DNA from: an uncultured Holdemanella sp.
GTDB lineage: Bacteria > Bacillota_I > Bacilli_A > Erysipelotrichales > Erysipelotrichaceae
Assembly (NCBI RefSeq): GCF_934754935.1
Contig: NZ_CAKVJB010000026.1
Location: 1 to 36,773, forward strand
DNA: 36,773 nt
Direction: 5' to 3'
The notes beneath the pieces were generated by a model, which was not told where the DNA came from, made no database searches, and saw nothing but the letters and a program-made list of their open reading frames with translations. Below, one piece after another: positions 14,595-22,499 of the stretch. Positions within the stretch are counted from its first letter, which is position 1; each line of letters starts with the position of its first letter. A program made the translations under genes and the position numbers.

Positions 14595-15968
14595 ATGAAA
14601 TTTACAACAGCGTCCGAAGTGGATTTAGGACATGAAAAAGTTGGTAAGTTACTCTTTATGTTGGCAGTACCTGCCATTTTAAGTCAAATAGTTAACTTAC
14701 TCTATAACGTAGTTGACCGTATGTATATTGGTCACATTCAAGATGTAGGAGCTATTGCCCTAACTGGAGTTGGTGTTTGTCTTCCTATTATTATGATTGT
14801 ATCGGCCTTTGCGTGTTTAGTTGGTATGGGCGGTGCTCCAAGAGCCAGTATTTATATGGGTAAACAAGATAATCCAACGGCTGAAAAAATCATGGGAAAC
14901 TGTTTTATCGCATTGATTGTGATTTCTTTAACACTAACTGTATGTTTATTAGCTTTCCAAACTCCATTACTACAATTGTTCCAGGCAAGTTCAAAAACAA
15001 TTGTATATGCCAAACAATATTTGAGTATCTATGCCTTTGGAACGATTTTTGTCCAAATGACCCTTGGTATGAATGCCTTCATTTCTTGTCAAGGCTTCTC
15101 AAAAACAAGTATGATGACCGTTTTGATTGGTGCTATTTTAAATATCATTTTAGACCCAATTTTTATCTTTGGATTTAATATGGGCGTAAAAGGTGCTGCA
15201 CTAGCTACTATCATTTCTCAGGCCATCAGTGCAATCTGGGTCATTCGTTTCTTGAGTGGTAAACAAAGTGTTCTTAAGTTAAAAAAAGAAAACTTTAAAA
15301 TTGTTCCAAGTTTACTATTCCCAAGTTTAGCTTTAGGTATCGCACCATTTGTGATGCAGTCAACAGAAAGCTTGATTTCTTTATGTTTCAATATGCAACT
15401 ATCTAAATTTGGTGGGGACGTTGCGATTGGAAGCATGACCATTCTAACGAGTGTTATGCAGTTTGCGATGATGCCACTACAAGGATTAACTCAAGGTGGA
15501 CAACCCATCATCAGTTACAACTTTGGCGCTAAAAATGCCGAGCGTGTTAAAAAAGGTTTCTTACTTCAAACACTATGTTGTTTCATATACGCAAGTATCA
15601 TCTGGCTTTTAGTGGAGTTATTCCCACAAGTATTTATTTCAATCTTCACAAATGATCCTGAATTAATGTCTATGGCAACATGGGCTATTCGTATCTATAT
15701 GGCATGCGTATTATTAATGGGGCTTCAGATTTCTTGCCAACAAACATTCATTGCGTTTGGCAATGCCAAGATTTCTGTATTCTTAGCTATCTTTAGAAAG
15801 ATCATTGTCTTAATTCCATTGATTTTTATCTTACCAAGCATCTTATCCGATCACATTTTTGCGGTATTTGTTGCCGAACCTATCGCAGACTTTATTGCGG
15901 TAAGCACAACAGTAACACTATTTATTAAAAACTTTAAGAAGACATTAGCACAAATGAGTTATGAATAA
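14595..15968 (+). CDS. MATE family efflux transporter
   Basis: A 457-residue multidrug and toxin extrusion transporter with about 12 membrane helices in two homologous halves (KVGKLLFMLAVPAILSQIVN opening half one; LALGIAPFVMQSTESLISL opening half two). It uses Na+ or H+ gradient to export cationic drugs, flavins or similar compounds; layout is closest to the DinF/NorM-related Firmicutes subgroup. AAGGAG before ATG is in the end of marR, so the pair is one operon. Its substrate is probably also the MarR ligand. Confidence 0.93.
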   Translation: MKFTTASEVDLGHEKVGKLLFMLAVPAILSQIVNLLYNVVDRMYIGHIQDVGAIALTGVGVCLPIIMIVSAFACLVGMGGAPRASIYMGKQDNPTAEKIMGNCFIALIVISLTLTVCLLAFQTPLLQLFQASSKTIVYAKQYLSIYAFGTIFVQMTLGMNAFISCQGFSKTSMMTVLIGAILNIILDPIFIFGFNMGVKGAALATIISQAISAIWVIRFLSGKQSVLKLKKENFKIVPSLLFPSLALGIAPFVMQSTESLISLCFNMQLSKFGGDVAIGSMTILTSVMQFAMMPLQGLTQGGQPIISYNFGAKNAERVKKGFLLQTLCCFIYASIIWLLVELFPQVFISIFTNDPELMSMATWAIRIYMACVLLMGLQISCQQTFIAFGNAKISVFLAIFRKIIVLIPLIFILPSILSDHIFAVFVAEPIADFIAVSTTVTLFIKNFKKTLAQMSYE

Positions 15969-15986
15969 TCATAACTCATTTTTTAT
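15953..15986 (+). terminator. Terminator of the marR-MATE operon
   Basis: Perfect 12-bp stem AATGAGTTATGA (15953-15964) / TCATAACTCATT (15969-15980) with ATAA loop and T-rich tail. The stem contains the MATE stop region and the last four codons of the convergent cca gene. Confidence 0.93.
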
Positions 15987-17279
15987 TTTATTCAATAATG
16001 CTTCCTTATTATTCTTTTCAGGATGATAAAAACTATATTTTAAACACATATTCAAAGCTTCTTGAATTTGTTTCCCTCTTAGATTTGTAGCTTCTATGAT
16101 ATCTTTTCCATTCAATACAAGTTGGGATATACTCATACAACGATTTCTATTTTGGATGTAATAGTCATAGAATAATTCTACATCGATAGCTGATTTTTGT
16201 CCCAATTCAGAATGGGCCATCGCATCGCAATAACGAATTTGAAGTAAGTTCAATAAGTGTTCTTCATCCAAATGATATGTAATGCGATATTTATAAATAC
16301 AATCTAAATCACAAGTAAATTTATCATCATGATGCAAGACATAGAATGGTATCCACTTTCTTTGTTCATTTGTGAGTTTAAAACGACGACAAAGCTCTTT
16401 CGATAATTCACTTCCTACCTTCGCATGATGCTTAAAATGATCCTTTCCATTCGAGTCGGTTGTCTTTACTTGTACTTTACCTAAATCATGAAATAATAGC
16501 GCAAAGGCCAAGGTTTCATCATATGGTTTTAAATATTCCATCGCATCTAGTGTATGATGCAAGACATCGGTATAGTGATAGATTGAGTTTTGGCTACAGT
16601 GCAATGCCAAATCTAACTCCTTAAATACAGGCTTTAAAAGAAGTGTCATATCCGCCAATACTTGTGGATTTGTTTCCATGATTTCTTTTAATTCATGTAC
16701 GATTCTTTCAATAGAAACATATTGAATCAAAGATGCATTTGTATCAATGGATGTTTTAACTGTTTCATCCATAGAAAAGCCTAGTTTTGCACAAAAACGA
16801 TAGGCACGAAGCATTCTTAGGGCATCTTCATTAAATCTTCGATCCGGATTTCCAACACAACGTATCACTTTACGTTTTAAATCAGATTGCCCATTGTATG
16901 GATCAATCAAGCCACGACTTGGATGATAGGCCATCGCATTCACAGTAAAATCACGTCTTGATAAATCTTCTTCAATTGTAGAAACATATTTCACACTGTC
17001 AGGATGACGATGATCCTTATATTCACTCTCTAAACGAAAGGTTGTGATTTCAACCGGGGAATCCGACAAGACCGTTACCGTTCCATGTTTGAGTCCTGTG
17101 CCAACACTTCGATCAAACAGATTTAATATTACTTCAGGCTTAGCACTTGTACAAATATCATAATCATGAATCGGACGATTTAATAAATAATCTCGTACAC
17201 AACCACCTACTACATAAGCTTCATATCCAATGTCATTTATTTTATGAATGATTTCTAATATATATTCAGGTAATTTCAT
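15969..17279 (-). CDS. cca: CCA tRNA nucleotidyltransferase
   Basis: A 436-residue class II CCA-adding enzyme. It has the nucleotidyltransferase core YVVGGCVRDYLLNRPIHDYDIC with the G-G-x-V-R-D motif and metal-binding D-x-D, then the template region RRDFTVNAMAYHP and NEDALRMLRAYRF (helix with the E-D-x-x-R nucleotide-recognition residues). A C-terminal HD-like region (ALLFHDLGKVQ) and further helices follow, as in the Bacillus-type long enzyme. It adds or repairs the CCA end of tRNA. The open frame extends to 17315, but that lies in a terminator; ATG 17279 begins the conserved part. TATAAT ends six bases before this ATG and there is no ribosome site, so the mRNA may be leaderless. Confidence 0.92.
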   Translation of the reverse strand: MKLPEYILEIIHKINDIGYEAYVVGGCVRDYLLNRPIHDYDICTSAKPEVILNLFDRSVGTGLKHGTVTVLSDSPVEITTFRLESEYKDHRHPDSVKYVSTIEEDLSRRDFTVNAMAYHPSRGLIDPYNGQSDLKRKVIRCVGNPDRRFNEDALRMLRAYRFCAKLGFSMDETVKTSIDTNASLIQYVSIERIVHELKEIMETNPQVLADMTLLLKPVFKELDLALHCSQNSIYHYTDVLHHTLDAMEYLKPYDETLAFALLFHDLGKVQVKTTDSNGKDHFKHHAKVGSELSKELCRRFKLTNEQRKWIPFYVLHHDDKFTCDLDCIYKYRITYHLDEEHLLNLLQIRYCDAMAHSELGQKSAIDVELFYDYYIQNRNRCMSISQLVLNGKDIIEATNLRGKQIQEALNMCLKYSFYHPEKNNKEALLNKIKNEL

Positions 17280-17285
17280 ACTTCT

Positions 17286-17291
17286 ATTATA
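17286..17291 (-). promoter_or_regulatory. cca -10 box, possible leaderless transcript
   Basis: Minus strand TATAAT (17291-17286) followed by six bases and then ATG (17279). The -35 is weak (GC-poor candidates 17 bp upstream inside the preceding terminator). No Shine-Dalgarno sequence; same spacing as the yigZ case. Confidence 0.5.
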
Positions 17292-17295
17292 TAAG

Positions 17296-17316
17296 AAAAA
17301 GGTGCTGAATTGCACC
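17296..17316 (-). terminator. Terminator of the nanE-tldD-tldE-sseB operon
   Basis: GGTGC (17301-17305) / GCACC (17312-17316) with 6-nt loop, followed by TTTTTC on the minus strand, four bases after the sseB stop. Confidence 0.75.
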
Positions 17317-17320
17317 TTAA

Positions 17321-18094
17321 TTACTTTGTAACCTTTACATATGTTGGAATTGTATCCGCCATGATTCTCTTAGCGATTTCCATACTTCCAAACATAAATT
17401 CAAAACCTTTCCCATAACTTGCAGGCGTACAGAAGTTGCCTAAATCTTGTAGTGTCTGTTTATCATCATTGATCATATCCACAACTAAGAACCAGTGGCT
17501 AGGCTGATCTTTGACAATTCTTTCCTTCAAATAAATAGAAAGAATGTCTGGGTGAGAGTCACCAAATTCGCAGATAGCTCTTTGAAGTTCGGTTACACTT
17601 GCGATAGGATCACGAAGCTTTAAACTATCTCCTTTATGAATTGGATTTTCACTCACTTGAGATCCACGACTTTTATCTAATTCCACTAATAAATTACAAT
17701 CTAGTAAAACATTAGCTCCAAATGGATCGATTACAATACCATGAATCTGGTTTAATGCCATCTTCACAAAAGGCATATATTGATTATATGTCATAACTAA
17801 TGAATGGATTTCACTATCTTGATCCCATTTCTTTAATTGATCCATACTTGAGAAGACAGGAAAGAAACTATCTCCCTTATCATTTTGAATCAAAGACAAT
17901 TGGAATTGTGTATTGGGTTCAAAAACTAAGACGCCTTTTTCATTGCGAGTAGGTTCTTTATCCCATTGTGCTGGGATTAGAAAGTTAGTAGAAATAAACG
18001 CATCCAACAAGTTTCTAAATGCTGAATCTGTTTTTTCTCTATTAAATACAATTAATGTTTCTTGTAGTTTTTCATTTTTAAATTCATTTACCAT
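17321..18094 (-). CDS. SseB family protein
   Basis: A 257-residue SseB-like protein with both halves of the family: N-terminal part with FLIPAQWDK and FFPVFSSMDQLKKW (about 30-100), and C-terminal part with IYLKERIVKDQPSHWFLVVDM (about 195-215). SseB was named for serine sensitivity in E. coli and the fold also occurs in type III secretion enhancers; no clear biochemical role is known. AGGGGAA is eight bases before ATG 18094, and overlaps the end of tldE, so the longer start at 18118 is rejected. Last gene before the terminator. Confidence 0.85.
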   Translation of the reverse strand: MVNEFKNEKLQETLIVFNREKTDSAFRNLLDAFISTNFLIPAQWDKEPTRNEKGVLVFEPNTQFQLSLIQNDKGDSFFPVFSSMDQLKKWDQDSEIHSLVMTYNQYMPFVKMALNQIHGIVIDPFGANVLLDCNLLVELDKSRGSQVSENPIHKGDSLKLRDPIASVTELQRAICEFGDSHPDILSIYLKERIVKDQPSHWFLVVDMINDDKQTLQDLGNFCTPASYGKGFEFMFGSMEIAKRIMADTIPTYVKVTK

Positions 18095-18096
18095 AA

Positions 18097-19422
18097 TTAT
18101 TCCCCTGAAATTGTGCACTCTTCAAATGCGATACTTGGACTTACAACCTGATGATAACTCCAATCTAAATCGTTACCCACACTCATTACGTGTTTCATCA
18201 TATCTAAGAAGTTATTTGCGACGGTAACCAAGGTAACGTTCTTATCTCTTTTACCATCCTTTACCCAGAAGCCTGAGCATTGTAGTGAGAAGTTAGTAGA
18301 AACAAAATCAAGTCCTGCATGAAGACCAGCTAAATTCTGTACGACAAAACCATCTTTGATTTTTGTACATAAATCCTCAAGACTATCATTTCCAGGTACG
18401 ATGTAACAATTCATCGGTTGTACACTAACACTAGATGCATAACCTGATTTAAAGCCATTTCCTGTACTCTTTGTATGCATTCGATTGGCACTTCTTGTGT
18501 CATGAAGCATCATAACATATTTTCCGTGATCCACCAATGTTTTTGAAAAAGTTGGACAACCCTCATCATCAAAATTGGCAATACTTAAACAATCCGTATT
18601 CTTTGGATCATCCATAATTGTGATTTGTTCAGAGAAAATTTGTTCGTTAAATTTATCTTTCAAAGGTGAAATCCCCTTATACATCAATTCTCCATTAAAT
18701 AAACCTGTAAAAGCTGCAAACAAAGATGTCATCGCATCCTTTTCAAAGATAACTGGGCATGTACAGCTTGGAATTGGTGCAGCCCCTAATTTATTTAAAG
18801 CTTTATCACAAACACGAGATACAAAAGAATCCAAATCATATTGGTTAAAGTCATATACAACTTCAACTAAACTCGCATCTTTGATTTCTTCATTTTCTTT
18901 AACGACAACACTGGCAACAATGTACTGCATTTCATCCACATCTTGCACATCCATACCTAAGCTATTCACAATACTGCGGCTTCCACTTCCTTGTGAATAT
19001 CCTAAATATCCAACTTGAATGACACGTGGATCATAGGCTAAAATCTTAGTTTCTAAGCTTTGAAGAACTTGGTTCACATATTCTGTACTTGCCATATTCC
19101 AAGTCACATCTTTTTTTACATATTCAATCGGCTCTGGTTTTCTTAATGAATCTGTTTCTTCATTTGAAATAATATGTGCTTGTTCAATCAATGACTTTAA
19201 AATAATCTCACATTGATCATCATCTACTTCTTCCAAAGCCATATTGGCCATTTTTCCATCTACAATTCCACGAATACTTGTACCCGTTACTTTACTGGAT
19301 ACTAAAGTGTCCATTTGTCCTTGAAACCAAGTCATTTCTTTTTCTACTGTTGTAGATTGATAGATTTCAAATTCCTGAATGCCTAGGCCAAGTGCTTTTT
19401 CAATCCATACTTGTTTATTCAT
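18097..19422 (-). CDS. tldE: TldE/PmbA metalloprotease partner subunit
   Basis: A 441-residue TldE (PmbA) protein. It has the two-domain TldD/E fold but, as expected for TldE, lacks the HExxxH zinc motif. TldD and TldE make a heterodimeric protease that trims unfolded peptides; in E. coli it matures microcin B17 and processes CcdA. GGAGG precedes ATG 19422, which overlaps the end of tldD by 8 bp, indicating coupled expression in equal amounts. Longer start at 19455 is not supported. Confidence 0.93.
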   Translation of the reverse strand: MNKQVWIEKALGLGIQEFEIYQSTTVEKEMTWFQGQMDTLVSSKVTGTSIRGIVDGKMANMALEEVDDDQCEIILKSLIEQAHIISNEETDSLRKPEPIEYVKKDVTWNMASTEYVNQVLQSLETKILAYDPRVIQVGYLGYSQGSGSRSIVNSLGMDVQDVDEMQYIVASVVVKENEEIKDASLVEVVYDFNQYDLDSFVSRVCDKALNKLGAAPIPSCTCPVIFEKDAMTSLFAAFTGLFNGELMYKGISPLKDKFNEQIFSEQITIMDDPKNTDCLSIANFDDEGCPTFSKTLVDHGKYVMMLHDTRSANRMHTKSTGNGFKSGYASSVSVQPMNCYIVPGNDSLEDLCTKIKDGFVVQNLAGLHAGLDFVSTNFSLQCSGFWVKDGKRDKNVTLVTVANNFLDMMKHVMSVGNDLDWSYHQVVSPSIAFEECTISGE

Positions 19423-20803
19423 TGGCCGTACCTCCGACTGTGATTTGTGAAACACGAATGGCTGGCTGGCCTACATCGGTAGGAATTGAACCCGAACTAG
19501 CGCCACACATACCTTGTCCACGCTCTAAGTTTTTACCAACGCGATCAATATTAAATAGGATATCCGCACCATTACCAATTAAAGAAGCTCCTTTTACTGG
19601 ATAAGAAATCTTGCCATTTTCAATTAAATAACCTTCTAATACGGCAAAGTTAAATTCACCGGTTTGTGGATTTACACTTCCACCACCCATTTTTTTCGCA
19701 TACAATCCACGTTTGATTCCTTCAAACATTTCGTCAAAATCATCATTTCCAGCGGCAATATATGTATTTGTCATACGCGAAGTTGTTTCAAATTTATAAG
19801 ACTGACGACGCGAACTTGAAGTCGATTCAAGACCCATTCTTCGGCCATTCAAACGATCGACCATATAACTCTTTAAAATACCATTCTCAATTAATACACG
19901 TCTTTGTTGGGGATTACCCTCATCATCGACGTTTTGTGAGCCCCATGCATTTGGAATTGTACCATCATCAATCGCCGTAACTTTATCACTAGCGACTTTT
20001 TGCCCTAATTTATTACAGAATACACTCTGATTTTTACTGACTGAACTTGCCTCTAGAGCATGTCCACAAGCTTCGTGGAAGATCACGCCACCAAATCCAT
20101 TGTCAATAATGACTGGCATCTTTCCAGATGGACAATCTTTTGCCTCTAATAATACCAAGGCGATTCGACTTGCTTCTTTTCCGATCGATTCTGGTGTTCT
20201 TTCTTCAAAGAATTCAAGACCCTTACTTGCGCCTGGTGCTTCATAGCCCGATTGTAAGTTTTGACCATCTTGGGCAAAAGAGGATACAGACATTCGACAA
20301 CGAATTCGAGTATCGTGTACTAGTCTTCCTTCACTATTTGAAATCTGTACATTTTGGCATACACTTGCCAAGCCTACAGATACTTTTTGAATCTTATCTG
20401 AATATGCCTTTGCGGCATCACTTGCACGTAGCATTAAGGCAACTTTCGATTCTAATGAAGCTTTGACAGGATTTTCTTTGATAGGATGAAGATTTTCATG
20501 TTTTTCTTCAACCAAAGAGATAGCTACAGATTTAGATTCAATGCCAAAGCCCCCACGCAAATCATCCACTAAGGCATTTAATGATTCTTCATTGGTTTCA
20601 TTTGTGTATCCATATACAGATTGCACACCTTTATATAGACGAATTCCAATACCGGCACGAATCAATACATTTGTATCTTCTAATTTTCCATTCAACATGG
20701 ATAAAGATTCAGTTGTACCTTCTTCTTCAAAGATTTCGGCAAAATCACAAGAAGAAGCCATACAACGTTCTAATAATTTTTCTAATTGTTCCTTCTTTAA
20801 CAT
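19415..20803 (-). CDS. tldD: TldD metalloprotease catalytic subunit
   Basis: A 462-residue TldD. The zinc-binding motif HEACGH is at 243-248 in the family context GGVIFHEACGHALEA; the later GRRMGLESTSSSRRQSY region and conserved C-terminal domain are present. It forms the active site of the TldD/TldE peptidase. GAGGG lies before ATG and includes the end of nanE (2-bp gap). Whether the peptide substrate is one of the small secreted peptides in this window is unknown, but TldD/E is known to process ribosomal peptides, so a link is worth noting. Confidence 0.94.
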   Translation of the reverse strand: MLKKEQLEKLLERCMASSCDFAEIFEEEGTTESLSMLNGKLEDTNVLIRAGIGIRLYKGVQSVYGYTNETNEESLNALVDDLRGGFGIESKSVAISLVEEKHENLHPIKENPVKASLESKVALMLRASDAAKAYSDKIQKVSVGLASVCQNVQISNSEGRLVHDTRIRCRMSVSSFAQDGQNLQSGYEAPGASKGLEFFEERTPESIGKEASRIALVLLEAKDCPSGKMPVIIDNGFGGVIFHEACGHALEASSVSKNQSVFCNKLGQKVASDKVTAIDDGTIPNAWGSQNVDDEGNPQQRRVLIENGILKSYMVDRLNGRRMGLESTSSSRRQSYKFETTSRMTNTYIAAGNDDFDEMFEGIKRGLYAKKMGGGSVNPQTGEFNFAVLEGYLIENGKISYPVKGASLIGNGADILFNIDRVGKNLERGQGMCGASSGSIPTDVGQPAIRVSQITVGGTANE

Positions 20804-20805
20804 AC

Positions 20806-21495
20806 TTATCCCTCAATGCAATCTACAAATCGTTTTGTGATTAATTGAGGACGAGTAATGATAGATCCAACGACTACACTGAAGCATCCAAGTTCTAATA
20901 CACGGCGTGCTTTTTCTGGTGTATCAATATTTCCTTCGGCAATCATTGGCACATTTGATTGTTCTAAATATTTACGCATGATCTCAAAATCATTCGTTTC
21001 AACTTTATCGCCCTTACTTTCTTCTGTATATCCAACTAATGTTGTTCCTACAAAATCAAAACCTAATTGGGCAGCATGTAGACATTCTTCTAATGTAGAG
21101 CAGTCTGCCATTAATTTCTGTTCTGGATATTTAGCACGAATATCCGCATACAATTCATCTAAATTTCTTCCATCTGGACGAACACGACAAGTTGCATCTA
21201 AGGCAACGATTGCTGGATGTGCTCCCTCGATCAATTCATCAATTTCTTTCATTGTAGGTGTAATGAATACTGGGCAGTCTCCATATACACGTTTAATAAT
21301 TCCAATAACTGGTAAATCCACTTCTTTTTGAATTTCATTAATATCTTCTACAGTATTAGCACGAATACCTTTAGCGCCTCCCCATTTAGCAGCTCTAGCC
21401 ATACGTCCCATAATAAATGATGAATGTAAAGGTTCATCTGGAAGTGCCTGACAAGATACAATCAAGTGTCCTTTTACTGATTCAATGTTACTCAT
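20806..21495 (-). CDS. nanE: N-acetylmannosamine-6-phosphate 2-epimerase
   Basis: A 229-residue TIM-barrel NanE enzyme, full length. It interconverts ManNAc-6-P and GlcNAc-6-P in sialic acid or ManNAc use. Family motifs: LIVSCQALPDEPLH, GAKGIRANTVEDI, PVIGIIKR, IVALDATCRVRPDG (with catalytic Lys/Asp region), LMADCSTLEE and MIAEGNIDTPEKA. AAGGAG eight bases before ATG. No nanA or nanK lies in this window; being first in an operon with tldD/tldE is unusual in my view but the spacing (2 bp) leaves little doubt they are cotranscribed. Likely -10 TATAAT on the minus strand near 21536. Confidence 0.93.
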   Translation of the reverse strand: MSNIESVKGHLIVSCQALPDEPLHSSFIMGRMARAAKWGGAKGIRANTVEDINEIQKEVDLPVIGIIKRVYGDCPVFITPTMKEIDELIEGAHPAIVALDATCRVRPDGRNLDELYADIRAKYPEQKLMADCSTLEECLHAAQLGFDFVGTTLVGYTEESKGDKVETNDFEIMRKYLEQSNVPMIAEGNIDTPEKARRVLELGCFSVVVGSIITRPQLITKRFVDCIEG

Positions 21496-21562
21496 GATTT
21501 AAATCTCCTTTTTCTTATTTATATATAGGTAATTATACTACGTATATAGCCTTAAAAACACG

Positions 21563-21627
21563 ATTTTAAAAAAAATTAAAAATTTTTAAAAAAAGTGCTT
21601 GCAATCATTTAAAAGTGATGGTATATT
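21563..21627 (+). promoter_or_regulatory. tRNA operon promoter with A/T-rich upstream tract
   Basis: TTGCAA (21599-21604), 17-bp spacer, TATATT (21622-21627), with a run of A and T (21563-21594) like an UP element. The leader then has ACTGAGC/GCTCAGT (21636-21642, 21654-21660), a hairpin before the first tRNA. Confidence 0.75.
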
Positions 21628-21670
21628 TAATGGGCACTGAGCGAGACACATGAGCTCAGTTGAAATAAAT

Positions 21671-21747
21671 GCGCCCATAGCTCAACTGGATAGAGCGTTT
21701 GACTACGGATCAAAAGGTTGTGGGTTCGATTCCTGCTGGGCGCGCCA
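21671..21747 (+). tRNA. tRNA-Arg (ACG)
   Basis: Complete cloverleaf with anticodon loop CTACGGA (ACG, expected to be edited to ICG), TTCGATT T-loop, 7-bp acceptor GCGCCCA/TGGGCGC and encoded CCA. First of seven tRNAs. Confidence 0.97.
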
Positions 21748-21769
21748 TTTATTTTTTTTCTAAAAATAT

Positions 21770-21846
21770 CGGGATGTAGCACAGCTTGGTAGTGCACTTG
21801 ATTTGGGATCAAGGGGTCGCAGGTTCAAATCCTGTCATCCCGACCA
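21770..21846 (+). tRNA. tRNA-Pro (TGG)
   Basis: Acceptor CGGGATG/CATCCCG, anticodon loop TTTGGGA (TGG), T-loop TTCAAAT, encoded CCA. Complete. Confidence 0.97.
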
Positions 21847-21862
21847 TTATTTTATTTAATTC

Positions 21863-21939
21863 GGCTGGGTAGCTTAGTTGGCTAGAGCATCCGGTTCATA
21901 CCCGGAAGGTCGTGAGTTCGAGTCTCACTCCAGCCACCA
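21863..21939 (+). tRNA. tRNA-Met (CAT), elongator
   Basis: Acceptor GGCTGGG with G1-C72, anticodon loop TTCATAC (CAT) on a TCCGG/CCGGA stem, encoded CCA. Resembles the elongator Met form of Bacillus-type genomes (GGTTCATACCC) and lacks initiator features. Confidence 0.88.
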
Positions 21940-21952
21940 ACGAGTTTAACTT

Positions 21953-22029
21953 GGACCCTTAGCTCAGTTGGTCAGAGCATCCGGCTCATAACCGGCGGGT
22001 CGTAGGTTCGAGTCCTACAGGGTCCACCA
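21953..22029 (+). tRNA. tRNA with CAT anticodon, likely tRNA-Ile2 (lysidine-modified)
   Basis: Acceptor GGACCCT/AGGGTCC, anticodon loop CTCATAA. The body closely follows Firmicutes tRNA-Ile2 (GGACC...GGCTCATAACC...GGTCGTAGGTTCGAGTCCTAC), in which TilS changes C34 to lysidine to read AUA. With an elongator Met and an initiator Met also present, Ile2 is the best assignment, though Met cannot be fully excluded by eye. Confidence 0.72.
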
Positions 22030-22040
22030 ATTATACATAT

Positions 22041-22131
22041 GCAGAAGTACCCAAGTGGCTGAAGGGTCCGGTCTTGAAAACCGGTAGGTCGTGCGAGCGG
22101 CGCCTGGGTTCGAATCCCAGCTTCTGCGCCA
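22041..22131 (+). tRNA. tRNA-Ser (TGA)
   Basis: 91 nt with the long class II variable arm, anticodon loop CTTGAAA (TGA), acceptor GCAGAAG/CTTCTGC and encoded CCA. Confidence 0.97.
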
Positions 22132-22148
22132 TCTTAATTAATTCACAT

Positions 22149-22225
<77 letters not shown>

Positions 22226-22228
22226 TGT

Positions 22229-22304
22229 GGTCTCATAGCTCAGTTGGTAGAGCAAAGGACTGAAAATCCTTGTGTCGTTGGTTCGATTCCGACTGAGACC
22301 ACCA
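22229..22304 (+). tRNA. tRNA-Phe (GAA), integration target
   Basis: Acceptor GGTCTCA/TGAGACC, anticodon loop CTGAAAA (GAA), T-loop TTCGATT, encoded CCA. Its 3' part from 22282 is repeated at 33105 and 36491, so it is the attachment site used by the elements to the right; the gene itself stays intact. Confidence 0.97.
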
Positions 22305-22317
22305 TTTGTCAAAGATT

Positions 22318-22347
22318 GCACCTAGCATTTGCCAGGTGCTTTTTTTA
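22318..22347 (+). terminator. tRNA operon terminator
   Basis: GCACCT (22318-22323) / AGGTGC (22334-22339) followed by seven T. Duplicated with the att region at 33141-33170 and in altered form near 36526-36556. Confidence 0.92.
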
Positions 22348-22465
22348 TGCCTTATTTAAAGCATATTCTTACATAACGGTTATATTCCTTATCTATATAA
22401 ACCACTAAAACAAGTGTTTTTTTAAACAAAATTCGCAAAAAAATCGCAAAAAATTTTCAAAGCAT

Positions 22466-22499
22466 ATTAAAAACGGATAGTAAATTATCCGCTTTTTTT
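22466..22499 (-). terminator. Terminator of the mobilization genes (bidirectional)
   Basis: CGGATA (22474-22479) / TATCCG (22486-22491); T-run on both sides, just after the relaxase stop on the minus strand. Confidence 0.8.
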
